From NCBI GenBank assembly GCA_021784575.1, contig JAJYHX010000007.1, forward strand, positions 1-64,000: DNA of 64,000 nt, given 5' to 3'. The DNA comes from Nitrospirota bacterium (lineage in GTDB: Bacteria; Nitrospirota; JACRHJ01). Positions 16,299 through 24,682 of this stretch are shown in pieces (within the stretch, counting starts at the first letter, position 1; every line of letters begins with the position of its first letter). Below the pieces are notes generated by a model. It did no database searches and was not told where the DNA came from. It saw nothing but the letters and a program-made list of their open reading frames with translations. The position numbers were made by a program, and so were the translations under genes.

Positions 16299-17777
16299 AT
16301 GCGTGTTCTGCTGGTGGATCCGCCGCATGAGATATTCAAGTTCTTCAGGGGCAGAATGCCCGCTCCTTCCCTGACGGCGCTTGCGGCGTATATCGAAAAA
16401 GATTTTGATGTGCGCGTCATCGACTGCACCGTGCAGGAGCGGCCCTGGGCCGCGCTCGAAGACGCTGTGCGCGAGTTCAAACCCGCTGTTGTGGCCATAA
16501 CGGCCATCTCCACCTCGTATATTTACGACGCCATGAACGCGGCATACCTCGTGAAGCTTGTTGACCCGTCCGTCATTACCGTCGGCGGCGGAGTCCATAT
16601 GAGCCTCATGCCGGAGGAGACGCTTCGGAAATGCCCCAGCCTCGACTATATCGTGATGGGCGAGGGTGAACTTACACTGATGGAGTTCCTGAAGGCGGTC
16701 GAGGAAGGCGGGAAGAATTTCGGCGACATTCGCGGCCTGGTTTTTCAGAGCGGCGGCGCGGTTCACATCGGAGAGCGGCGCGAGCTTATCCCGGATCTGG
16801 ACACGCTTCCGCTCCCGGCGTATCATCACTTCCCGATGAATAAATATCTAATGCCATCACTGGGAATGGCGACACATAATTCGATTGTCTTGACTACCGC
16901 GCGCGGCTGCGAAGGCGTGTGCACGTACTGCACCGAGGCAAAGCTCTGGCGCAGCACATGGAGGCCGAAGTCCGCGCCCCGCGTGGTCGAGGAGATGGAA
17001 CTGCTATACAAAAACCATAATAAATATTCATTTATGTTTGGCGACGACTCCTTCAACTGGAAACGCGAACGTGTTGAGGACTTCATCCGGGAGTTGGAGA
17101 AGAAAAAACATCCCTGGCATTTCTGGTTCCAGTCGCGCGCGGAGCATATCGTCCGCGACGCGGACTTGCTCCCGAGGCTTAAGAAGCTTGGGCTTTACAT
17201 GATCTCTATGGGCGTGGAGACGCCGTCCGAGAACGCGCTCAAAAATTATCACAAGAAGCAGACGGCGGAGATTTCCATACAGGCGATGAAGACCATCAAG
17301 AAGAACGGCCTGCTCCTCATCACGAACATCATGTTCGGCGACATCGACGACACGGAAGAAACGCTTCAGCAGACGATAGATTTCGCAAAGCCATACTCCG
17401 ACCACTTCGCCATTTGTCTCACGACGCCGCTCCCCGGCACGGAATACTGGAAGCGCGCGAAGGAGCAGGGGCGCATAAAGGTCTGGGACTACTCCAAGTA
17501 TGACATGCTCAATCCCGTGATGGACACGCGGACGCTCTCGGTGGAAAAAATCGCCGAGATTCATCCGAAGTCGATACAGAAATTCTATTCGCGTTTCCGC
17601 GTTTTCTGGGACGCATATTTTTCGCCGAACCCGTATCTCCGCAAGAACAACCGGTTCTTCGTCAAGGTCGCCTGGGAGACCATAACGCACAAGCCCTGGG
17701 TGCAGAAGAACTACGTGCCGTTCGAGAAATACATGGAGGAGAAAACGGGAAGAGTATTTGAGAGGGTGCATTTTTAA
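16299..17777 (+). CDS. B12-binding-domain radical SAM protein (paralogue of 14619)
   Basis: A 492-residue B12-type radical SAM enzyme: a cobalamin-domain N-terminus (VGGGVHMSLMPEET), CxxxCxxC in RGCEGVCTYC near residue 201, and GVETPSENALKNY in the barrel. The N-terminal 100 residues align nearly gap-free with the preceding protein (both begin MRVLL-DPPH and share an RV-DCTV segment). It lacks the C-terminal zinc ribbon. The reaction is unknown. Its stop overlaps the next ATG by one base (TAATG). Confidence 0.85.
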   Translation: MRVLLVDPPHEIFKFFRGRMPAPSLTALAAYIEKDFDVRVIDCTVQERPWAALEDAVREFKPAVVAITAISTSYIYDAMNAAYLVKLVDPSVITVGGGVHMSLMPEETLRKCPSLDYIVMGEGELTLMEFLKAVEEGGKNFGDIRGLVFQSGGAVHIGERRELIPDLDTLPLPAYHHFPMNKYLMPSLGMATHNSIVLTTARGCEGVCTYCTEAKLWRSTWRPKSAPRVVEEMELLYKNHNKYSFMFGDDSFNWKRERVEDFIRELEKKKHPWHFWFQSRAEHIVRDADLLPRLKKLGLYMISMGVETPSENALKNYHKKQTAEISIQAMKTIKKNGLLLITNIMFGDIDDTEETLQQTIDFAKPYSDHFAICLTTPLPGTEYWKRAKEQGRIKVWDYSKYDMLNPVMDTRTLSVEKIAEIHPKSIQKFYSRFRVFWDAYFSPNPYLRKNNRFFVKVAWETITHKPWVQKNYVPFEKYMEEKTGRVFERVHF

Positions 17778-18637
17778 TGGATAATGTATGTGCGTATCTT
17801 GATATTTTAGGATTCAAGAATCACATTAAGGAAGACCCTCTTGCCGCGTCTAACCTTTTGTCTGAATATACTTCAGTCATTGGGAATTTGGGGGTTGGTG
17901 GGAAATATAAATCATTCAATTATTTTTTGCCTTTTAGTGATGGCATATTTATTCAATCAAATGACCCGTCAAAATTTGTTTTTGATTTATCTAAATTCTT
18001 AGTTGAGAGTTTCTTGAAAAATGGTTTTGGCAATATTATTGTCGAACGAGATAATCATTCCCCTGTTGTTGATGAAACTAAATACACGGAATTACCAGGG
18101 CGACGTCCGCTTCTTTTCAGAGGGGGTGTTGCTTATGGTGATTCTGTACCGAAACGTGTTAGTTGCATTTATGATAACAAACTTGAATATAAGCATTCTT
18201 TGATAGGAGAAGCGGTTGTAGAGGCTGTTGCATTGGAAGGAAAAGGGAGAGGTCCGAGGGTGTTCTGTTCGGGGAAATTTTACGAATCTTTAGATGACAA
18301 TGCAAAAAGATTAGTCATTAATCAGTTTGATGATGAAGAAGGAAAGAATTATGAAATAATATGGCCTGCGAGTTTTTTTACAGAGAATGGTTTTTATGAA
18401 TCTTATTACGAATTTGATAGGTTATTTATCTCATCGAGATTATCTTGGAAAGCCTTTAACCACAAACAATATGGAATTAATTATTATAATTTCCTTAAAC
18501 TTATTGTATTAAGCGGACTGCACTTTTGGGGAGGGTCTCCGGAAAACTTGGCAAGCGTAAAAAGGTATATAGAACCGGGTTTAACGAAAGCTTGTTTGCA
18601 AAATAAAAGGGATGACTTGTTTATGGGTTTTAAATAA
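17777..18637 (+). CDS. AT-rich class III nucleotidyl-cyclase-like protein, unannotated family
   Basis: A 286-residue protein with strikingly AT-rich codons compared with its neighbours, so probably acquired by transfer. I know no name for it. The motif layout matches class III cyclases: AYLDILGF (Asp9) at the first metal site, PFSDGIFI (Asp55) at the second, 46 residues apart, then FRGGVAYGD like the IGIHTGxV strand, then LIGEAVVEAVALE aligned with GDTVNxAxRLE. The Asn and Arg that stabilise the transition state are replaced by Val and Ala, so activity is uncertain. It could be a divergent cyclase or a binding pseudoenzyme. A one-base overlap with the upstream stop couples its translation to the operon. 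Confidence 0.55.
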   Translation: MDNVCAYLDILGFKNHIKEDPLAASNLLSEYTSVIGNLGVGGKYKSFNYFLPFSDGIFIQSNDPSKFVFDLSKFLVESFLKNGFGNIIVERDNHSPVVDETKYTELPGRRPLLFRGGVAYGDSVPKRVSCIYDNKLEYKHSLIGEAVVEAVALEGKGRGPRVFCSGKFYESLDDNAKRLVINQFDDEEGKNYEIIWPASFFTENGFYESYYEFDRLFISSRLSWKAFNHKQYGINYYNFLKLIVLSGLHFWGGSPENLASVKRYIEPGLTKACLQNKRDDLFMGFK

Positions 18638-18645
18638 GGAATTAA

Positions 18646-19992
18646 ATGAAAATTCTAATCATCTCCCCTGAGGGCCGGCACACGGCGGTCGGAAAAAAAT
18701 TCAAGTTTCCGTTTCCGACCGCGGGCGCGCCGATGGTGGCCGCGCTGACGCCGGAAGGACACGACGTAAAGATAATCGACGAGATCGTCGAAGATATAAA
18801 TTTCGACGAGCCTGCGGATTTGGTCGCAATTTCATCCATGACGCCGATGGCCTCTCGCGCGTACGAGATTTCCGATGAGTTCAGGAAGCGCGGAGTGGCG
18901 ACGGTAATCGGCGGGATACATCCGACGGCTTGCCCGGAAGAGGCCGCCGAACATTCCGACGCCGTGATAGTCGGCGAGGCGGAAGACCTCTGGCCCAGGG
19001 CGGTCGAGGATTTTAAGAGCGGCGGTTTACAGAAATTCTACAAGAAGGATTACCTGCATTCGCTTACCGGACTGCCGAGGCCGCGCTGGGAGCTTCTGCG
19101 CACTGATAAATATTTCCCGATTACTATCGTCGAGACATCGCGCGGATGCCCGCACAACTGCGACTTTTGCGCCGTCACGAATTTCTACGGCGGGAAATAC
19201 CGCGTGCGCCCGGTGCCCGAAGTCGAGAAAGAAATACAATATCTCTACGACCGCCCGGCGCTTACCGGTTTGAAGCGCTTTTCCACACCATATCCGAAGG
19301 GCATGATATTCTTCGCGGACAGCAACATCACGGCGAACAGGAAATACGCAAAAGAACTTTTCACGATGCTCGCCAAATACAAAATCCCCTGGCAGAGCTA
19401 CTCGACAATCTCAATCGCGGACGACCCGGAGCTCTTGAAACTCGCGCAGGCGTCAAACTGCGTCGGGCTTGCCGTCGGGTTTGAATCGCTCTCCGGAGAA
19501 AACTTAAAGAAAATCGGCAAGGGATTCAACAAGCCGGAGAAGTATGCCGAGTCGATAAAGAAACTGAAAGAACACGGCATCGGCATCATCGCGAGCTTCA
19601 TATTCGGCCTGGACTGGGACGATGTCGGCGTATTCGAGAGAACAAAGAAGTTTATTGACGACAACAAAATAGATTCGTCTTTCTTCCTCATTTCAACTCC
19701 TCTTCCCGGGACGGGATACAGGCAGAGGCTTCTTGACGAGGGACGCATATTCGACCATAACTGGGATCATTACGACTGCACGCACGTCGTTTTTCAGCCG
19801 AACCTCATGACGCCGGAACAACTCTCCGAAGGCGTATACTGGTTGTGGCGAGAGACTCTGTCGCATAAATCGATTTGGATGCGTCTTTACGGCGGGCCGC
19901 AGTTCATGTTCTATCTTGGCATGAACTACGCGATGAAGATGCTGGACAAGAAAATACATCCGAAACATTCAAAAAACCCGGCTGAAACTTGA
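18646..19992 (+). CDS. B12-binding-domain radical SAM protein (second pair, first member)
   Basis: A 448-residue B12-type radical SAM enzyme. The N-terminal B12-like domain includes VIGGIHPTACPEEA and HSDAVIVGEAEDLW. CxxxCxxC lies in RGCPHNCDFC near residue 165, followed by a YGGKYRVRP segment. It resembles the next protein (shared SMTPMA, RKRGV, VIGG-H and HSDAV-VGEAED blocks) and is more distant from the first pair. It may install a methyl group or a ring on the chain, but no specific reaction is supported. It begins 8 bases after the AT-rich gene and its stop overlaps the next TTG start. Confidence 0.85.
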   Translation: MKILIISPEGRHTAVGKKFKFPFPTAGAPMVAALTPEGHDVKIIDEIVEDINFDEPADLVAISSMTPMASRAYEISDEFRKRGVATVIGGIHPTACPEEAAEHSDAVIVGEAEDLWPRAVEDFKSGGLQKFYKKDYLHSLTGLPRPRWELLRTDKYFPITIVETSRGCPHNCDFCAVTNFYGGKYRVRPVPEVEKEIQYLYDRPALTGLKRFSTPYPKGMIFFADSNITANRKYAKELFTMLAKYKIPWQSYSTISIADDPELLKLAQASNCVGLAVGFESLSGENLKKIGKGFNKPEKYAESIKKLKEHGIGIIASFIFGLDWDDVGVFERTKKFIDDNKIDSSFFLISTPLPGTGYRQRLLDEGRIFDHNWDHYDCTHVVFQPNLMTPEQLSEGVYWLWRETLSHKSIWMRLYGGPQFMFYLGMNYAMKMLDKKIHPKHSKNPAET

Positions 19993-21350
19993 GAATCAGA
20001 TTAATATTCCCGAGAAAATCCGGCGACCCGGGCGCGATGGGCATGACGCTGCCGTATGTCCTGCCGCACCTGGCGGCGCTGTCCCAGCCCTGGCATAAAA
20101 TCGAACTGGTAAACTTATTCAAGCAAAGAGAGGATTACGGCGCAAGGCTCCCTGACCTGGCCGGCATAAGCGTGATGACTCCCATGGCCCGGGAGGCATA
20201 CAAGATTGCGGACGAATACAGGAAGCGCGGGGTAAAAGTAGTCATCGGAGGCCATCACGCAAGCGCATTGCCGCATGAGGCGAAACTGCATTCCGACGCC
20301 GTGGTTATAGGCGAGGCCGAGGATACGTGGAAAGTCGTCCTCGACGATGCGGAAGGGAATGCGTTAAAGGATTTTTATATGAGCGGTAATTTATATGGAA
20401 GTGATTATTTCAACGGCCATGAAGTTTATTCGTCGCCGGAGAGGCCGAGTCTGGCGGGCCTCCCTCTGCCGAGGCGCGAATTACTGAGAGACAGGTATTT
20501 CTTTGACTGCATAGTCACCACGCGCGGATGCCCGTACAGGTGCAAGTTCTGCGGCACGTCCAGGTTTTACGGCGGCCTGATCCGCCATAGACCGGTGGAG
20601 GAAGTAACGGACGAGATTAAGCGTATGGGCAGGTTCTTCCTTATGGCGGACGACGATATTTTCGGAGACATCCAATACCGGACGGAGCTTTATTCTAAAA
20701 TGAGCGGCCTCGGACGCTTCATGCGCTGGCATGGCGCCGGGGCGGTTTCCGCAGTCTTGGAGCGGGGCGGCGTAGAGATGATAAGGCTTGCGGCGAAGAG
20801 CGGGCTGGATACTGTCTTTACCGGCCTGGAATCGGCGGAAGGCGAGACTCTTGACGCGCTTGAAATAAACGCGAAACTCAGGCGCAGGGAAAGCGGCGGC
20901 CTTGAAAAAATTGCGGCGGCGGTGAGGGAAGTTCAGTCCATGGGCATCATGGTCTTCGGTTTTTTTGTCCTGGGTTTCGACACGGACGGCGAGGAAAGTT
21001 TTGAGAAGACGCTTGATTTCTGCGACAGGCTGAACGTCCCGCCGATTCCTTTCCTGCTTATGCCTCTCCCCGGCACGCCGCTGTGGGACGAGATGAGCGG
21101 CAGGATTATTCCGGGTCAGGGCTGGGGGAAATGGGACGGAGTCCATGCGCTGTGCGCCCATCCGTCTCTTTCGCCGCGGCAGAGGGAGGAACTGCTTTAT
21201 AAATTGCGTATCAGCGCGTATACGTTCCGCAGGATAGTCCGCAGGGTTAAGGGATTTTCGCCTGTTGCCGCCATGAACGGTCTGCTTATGCAGGCCGGGA
21301 TCCGGCGCAGCTTCATATCCGATTGGAAGAGGATAAATGGCGGAATATGA
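19989..21350 (+). CDS. B12-binding-domain radical SAM protein (second pair, second member)
   Basis: A 453-residue protein from a TTG start overlapping the upstream stop (TTGA, 19989-19992). The N-terminal B12-like domain has VVIGGHHASALPHEA; the cluster motif is in RGCPYRCKFC near residue 178, followed by FYGGLIRHRP. Pairwise likeness with the preceding protein points to tandem duplication. It lacks any zinc ribbon. Its end overlaps the next gene by 14 bases, so the whole set is translationally linked. Confidence 0.85.
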   Translation: MRIRLIFPRKSGDPGAMGMTLPYVLPHLAALSQPWHKIELVNLFKQREDYGARLPDLAGISVMTPMAREAYKIADEYRKRGVKVVIGGHHASALPHEAKLHSDAVVIGEAEDTWKVVLDDAEGNALKDFYMSGNLYGSDYFNGHEVYSSPERPSLAGLPLPRRELLRDRYFFDCIVTTRGCPYRCKFCGTSRFYGGLIRHRPVEEVTDEIKRMGRFFLMADDDIFGDIQYRTELYSKMSGLGRFMRWHGAGAVSAVLERGGVEMIRLAAKSGLDTVFTGLESAEGETLDALEINAKLRRRESGGLEKIAAAVREVQSMGIMVFGFFVLGFDTDGEESFEKTLDFCDRLNVPPIPFLLMPLPGTPLWDEMSGRIIPGQGWGKWDGVHALCAHPSLSPRQREELLYKLRISAYTFRRIVRRVKGFSPVAAMNGLLMQAGIRRSFISDWKRINGGI

Positions 21351-22839
21351 CGTTGTAATAATCGGCGCGGGAATCGCCGGACTCGTAACAGGCAATTATC
21401 TCATCGACTCCGGGAAGCGCGTTTTAATCGTGGAACAGATCAAGTATCCCGGCGGATGCGCCTGCACGTTCGGTAAGCAGGGGTATAAGTTCGACGGCGC
21501 AGTGCACTGGATAAGCCAGGCGGGCGATGGAGGGATAGTCCGGTCGATATTGAATGAGTTCGGCCTGGACGGGGACGTCCGGTTCGACAGGCTTCCCGCC
21601 CCGCCCCAGGTATGGCTGCCGGATAAAAAGATCAAGCTCTCTTTCGGCAGGGAGAGCGTTGTCGAGTCGCTCTCCGGAGCATTTCCGGATGAATCAAAAA
21701 ACCTTGATGCATTCTGGAAGGAAGCGGAAGCGACGCTGAAGCAGCTCTGGCGGCTCGTAAAACGCCGGCCGTCGAAAATGACGCCGGCCGGGAAACTTCT
21801 GTTCAACCTGTCGTTCCCGTTAAAGTTTGGAAAGATTGCAAAGTATCACAAGAAAAAAGCGTCGGAAGTCATAGCGCGATACTTGAGCGACGAATCTCTC
21901 AGGCTTGTCCTTCAGACAATGGGGATATTCCAGGACATATCATTCGTTCTTTATGCGTGGTTTAATTCCGTTTCGCTCGAAGGAGACGCCTACTACCCCG
22001 CCGGAGGGATACGCGCGGTGCCGGACGCGCTGGCGAACCGTTTTATATCCCGGGGCGGAGAGATACGCTACAGGTGCAGGGCGGAAAGGATAGTCTTCAA
22101 AGATAAAAAAGTCTCAGGCATGGTTGCGAACGGCGAAGAAATATCGGCAGGCGCCGTTGTCTCGGCGTCCGACGCCACGAAGACTTTTATGAATCTCGTG
22201 GGCGAAGATAAACTCCCGCCGGAATTCGTGTCGGACTTGAAGGAATGGAAGGTTTCGGAGCCGTTCTTCTATGTTTATCTCGGGCTCAATTGCAACCTGC
22301 GCGAAAGAGGTTTTGACGGCTCTCCGATTTGGTATATTCCAAAGGACATCGATAAAAAATTCCCTATGCTCGGCGGCAGGGCCCTGGGGATCGGGATGCC
22401 GTCTCTTCTGGACGGCTCTCTCGCGCCTGAAGGAAAAAGCGTTTTGATCCTCGGCATGGCCGCGTCGTGCGCGTTCATGGACGCCTGCCCTGTCCGGGCC
22501 GAATCCGGGGCCAATTACCGCGATGACGAGCATTACAAGGCAGTCAAGGAGCGCGTCGGGGAGTATATGATAGACATTGCCGAAGAGGCAATCCCCGGCC
22601 TGCGCGAGGATATTGACCTGAAGATATTCGCCACCCCGCACACCTTCGAGCGTTACACCGGGAACCTGCATGGCGCATCGTCCGGATGGTCCATGGCGGC
22701 GGACCGGCAGCATAAGCTGTCCGTGAATACACCGGCGCCGGGCCTGTATCTTGCGGGACACTGGACGATGAACCCCGGCGGAGTGCCTGCCGCATTCGTG
22801 AGCGGTAAGCTCGCGGCCGAGGAAATCCTGAAGGGCTAA
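21337..22839 (+). CDS. Second CrtI/CrtO-like FAD-dependent oxidoreductase
   Basis: A 500-residue flavoprotein with GAGIAG (about 10-15) and an EQIKYPGGCACTFGKQGYKFD block, and a C-terminal GLYLAGHWTMNPGGVPAAFVSGKLAAEE segment for FAD. It is related to the enzyme at 12761 but clearly different, with a longer middle region. Two CrtI-like enzymes in one cluster suggest successive desaturation or isomerisation of one substrate. It is the last gene of the operon, and its stop codon interlocks with that of the convergent reductase gene. Confidence 0.85.
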   Translation: MAEYDVVIIGAGIAGLVTGNYLIDSGKRVLIVEQIKYPGGCACTFGKQGYKFDGAVHWISQAGDGGIVRSILNEFGLDGDVRFDRLPAPPQVWLPDKKIKLSFGRESVVESLSGAFPDESKNLDAFWKEAEATLKQLWRLVKRRPSKMTPAGKLLFNLSFPLKFGKIAKYHKKKASEVIARYLSDESLRLVLQTMGIFQDISFVLYAWFNSVSLEGDAYYPAGGIRAVPDALANRFISRGGEIRYRCRAERIVFKDKKVSGMVANGEEISAGAVVSASDATKTFMNLVGEDKLPPEFVSDLKEWKVSEPFFYVYLGLNCNLRERGFDGSPIWYIPKDIDKKFPMLGGRALGIGMPSLLDGSLAPEGKSVLILGMAASCAFMDACPVRAESGANYRDDEHYKAVKERVGEYMIDIAEEAIPGLREDIDLKIFATPHTFERYTGNLHGASSGWSMAADRQHKLSVNTPAPGLYLAGHWTMNPGGVPAAFVSGKLAAEEILKG

Positions 22840-23564
22840 ATTATCCTGCTGTCCAGGTTGAAGACCTGTCCGCTTACGGATTTCATATAAACAAGGTTAA
22901 ATATAAAAAGAGCGGCTTCGGCGGGCATGGAACAGGTTTTCAGCAGGCTGTCCGCGAGCGCGTTATCCTTTGCCTTGTCCGATGCCGACATTCCCATGTC
23001 CGTCTGCATATATCCCGGCAGGACGCAGTTTACCTGTATGCCGTGCGGCGCAAGCTCCACGGCTGCGGCCTTTGTTAGGCCGATCAATGCGGCCTTGGAT
23101 GCGGCATACGCCGAATGGCCGCCCCTTCCCTTGACGCCCGTTATCGATGAAATGTTGATTATGTGTCCGTATCCCTGGCGGGCCATGACCTCTGAAGCGG
23201 CCTTTATGGCATGAAACGGCCCCTTGAGGTTCGTCCGCAGCGTTTCATCCAGGGCATCCTCTGAAAGCCTGAGGAGCAGACCCTCGCGGGAGATGCCCGC
23301 GTTGTTTATCAGAACGTCGAGCCTTCCCCATCGCGTCATGGCCGAGTTTACCAGGCTCTCGGCCTGGGCCTGGTCGCCTGCATCCGCGCGGATTGCGACT
23401 GCGTCACCGCCCGACGAAACAATCTCTCCGGCGGCGGCTTCGGCTTCGGCCTTTGAGCGCAGATAGTCCACGACCACTCCCCAGCCGGAGCGCCCGAACG
23501 CAAGCGCAACCTCGCGCCCCAATCCCCTCGAAGCGCCGGTCACTATGACGGTTTTTCGCGTCAC
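22836..23564 (-). CDS. SDR-family 3-oxoacyl-ACP reductase-like protein
   Basis: A 242-residue short-chain dehydrogenase/reductase. It has the NADP-binding TGASRGLG near the N-terminus, NNAG, catalytic Ser in INISSITG and the YxxxK motif in YAASKAAL, so it should be active. FabG-type enzymes reduce 3-oxoacyl-ACP. It is the last gene of the leftward biotin operon (4-base overlap with bioF) but is convergent, stop-to-stop, with the ketosynthase operon. It could serve either pimelate-chain synthesis or the ketosynthase products; sequence alone does not decide. Confidence 0.85.
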   Translation of the reverse strand: MTRKTVIVTGASRGLGREVALAFGRSGWGVVVDYLRSKAEAEAAAGEIVSSGGDAVAIRADAGDQAQAESLVNSAMTRWGRLDVLINNAGISREGLLLRLSEDALDETLRTNLKGPFHAIKAASEVMARQGYGHIINISSITGVKGRGGHSAYAASKAALIGLTKAAAVELAPHGIQVNCVLPGYMQTDMGMSASDKAKDNALADSLLKTCSMPAEAALFIFNLVYMKSVSGQVFNLDSRII

Positions 23565-24676
23565 AGTCTTTTCATCGCCTCCAGCAGCGCGTCAATGTCC
23601 GTAGGCGCGTGGGCAGCCGAGACGGTCAGCCGGATGCGGCATTCTCCTTCCGGCACGGTCGGCGGCCTGATTGCCGGGGCATAAAAACCGGATGCCGACA
23701 GCGCGTCCGACAGTCTCACCGCCTCTTTTGCCGGGCCTGCGATTACGGGGATTATCGGAGTGCCGCCGCCCGTTATCCTGAAGCCGATTTTCTTAAGCCC
23801 GTCGCGGAGCCTCCGGGCGTTTTCGCGCAGGCGCGCGAGTCTTTCCGGTTCGCGCCGCAGGATGTTTAATGCGGCCAGGGCCGCCGCGCATACGGGCGGA
23901 GGCAGCGCGGTGGAGAATATGAAAGTGCGGGCGGTATTGATTAAGAGTTCCATGTATTCGGCGTTCCCCGCCGCGAATGCGCCGTATGACCCGAGCGCCT
24001 TTCCGAGCGTGCCCATCCGTATGACGCCGCGCCCCGGGCTGATTCTGAAATATTCGAATATCCCGCGCCCGGTATCTCCGAGGACTCCGGTTGCGTGCGC
24101 CTCGTCGATATACAAACGTGCGCCGTATGTGTCCGCAATGCGCGTTATCTCCGGCAGCGGCGCAATGTCTCCGTCCATGCTGAAAACGGCCTCCGTAACA
24201 ATCAATTTCCCGCCGGACGATTTCTCTGACAGCAGTCTCTTTAAATGGACGTGGTCGTTGTGGCCGTAGATTTTTATCTCTGCACCGGAGAGCCTGCATC
24301 CGTCTATGATGCTTGCGTGGTTCAGGCGGTCGCTGAAGATTGTATCGCCTTTTCCGGCAAGGGCCGGGATTATCCCTGTGTTCGCCAAATAGCCGGAGCC
24401 GAAAAGCACGGACGAGTCAGCGGATTTGAACCCGGCAAGCTCTTCCCGAAGCTTCTCGTGGTATTGTGAATGGCCGGTGATAAGCGGTGCGGAGCCCGCG
24501 CCGAAGCCGGAGTTTTGCGAGGCTTCCGATGCTGCGGAGATTACTTCGGGATGGTTTGCGAGGCCCAGGTAGTCGTTAGAGCAGAATAAAACGACCTCCC
24601 GTCCGCCGATTAATGCGCGGGTGTGCGAGATTCTTTCCGTGGTCTTCAGGCGGCGTCTGTGCGGGAAATTATCCAT
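23561..24676 (-). CDS. bioF: 8-amino-7-oxononanoate synthase
   Basis: PLP-dependent alpha-oxoamine synthase joining pimeloyl-CoA (or ACP) and L-alanine in biotin synthesis. At 371 residues it is near the usual length. Visible are CSNDYLGLA, the SAPLITGHS segment, YIDEAHATGV with the PLP-ring Asp, and the PLP lysine in TLGKALG. The start is 6 bases after the bioW stop. Related enzymes make sphingoid bases, but flanking bioW and bioB make the biotin role secure. Confidence 0.93.
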   Translation of the reverse strand: MDNFPHRRRLKTTERISHTRALIGGREVVLFCSNDYLGLANHPEVISAASEASQNSGFGAGSAPLITGHSQYHEKLREELAGFKSADSSVLFGSGYLANTGIIPALAGKGDTIFSDRLNHASIIDGCRLSGAEIKIYGHNDHVHLKRLLSEKSSGGKLIVTEAVFSMDGDIAPLPEITRIADTYGARLYIDEAHATGVLGDTGRGIFEYFRISPGRGVIRMGTLGKALGSYGAFAAGNAEYMELLINTARTFIFSTALPPPVCAAALAALNILRREPERLARLRENARRLRDGLKKIGFRITGGGTPIIPVIAGPAKEAVRLSDALSASGFYAPAIRPPTVPEGECRIRLTVSAAHAPTDIDALLEAMKRL

Positions 24677-24682
24677 GAATGT

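Noticed and set aside
17777-18637. Prophage or integrative element explanation for the AT-rich gene
   Set aside because: No integrase, attachment repeats or phage genes flank it; only one gene is atypical.
10297-22839. Assignment of the organism to anammox planctomycetes from the ladderane-like gene set
   Set aside because: No other anammox feature is present, and similar gene combinations may occur in other bacteria; the product is unknown.
23561-24676. Sphingolipid synthesis (serine palmitoyltransferase-like) for the PLP enzyme and reductase
   Set aside because: bioB and bioW are in the same operon, so bioF fits better.
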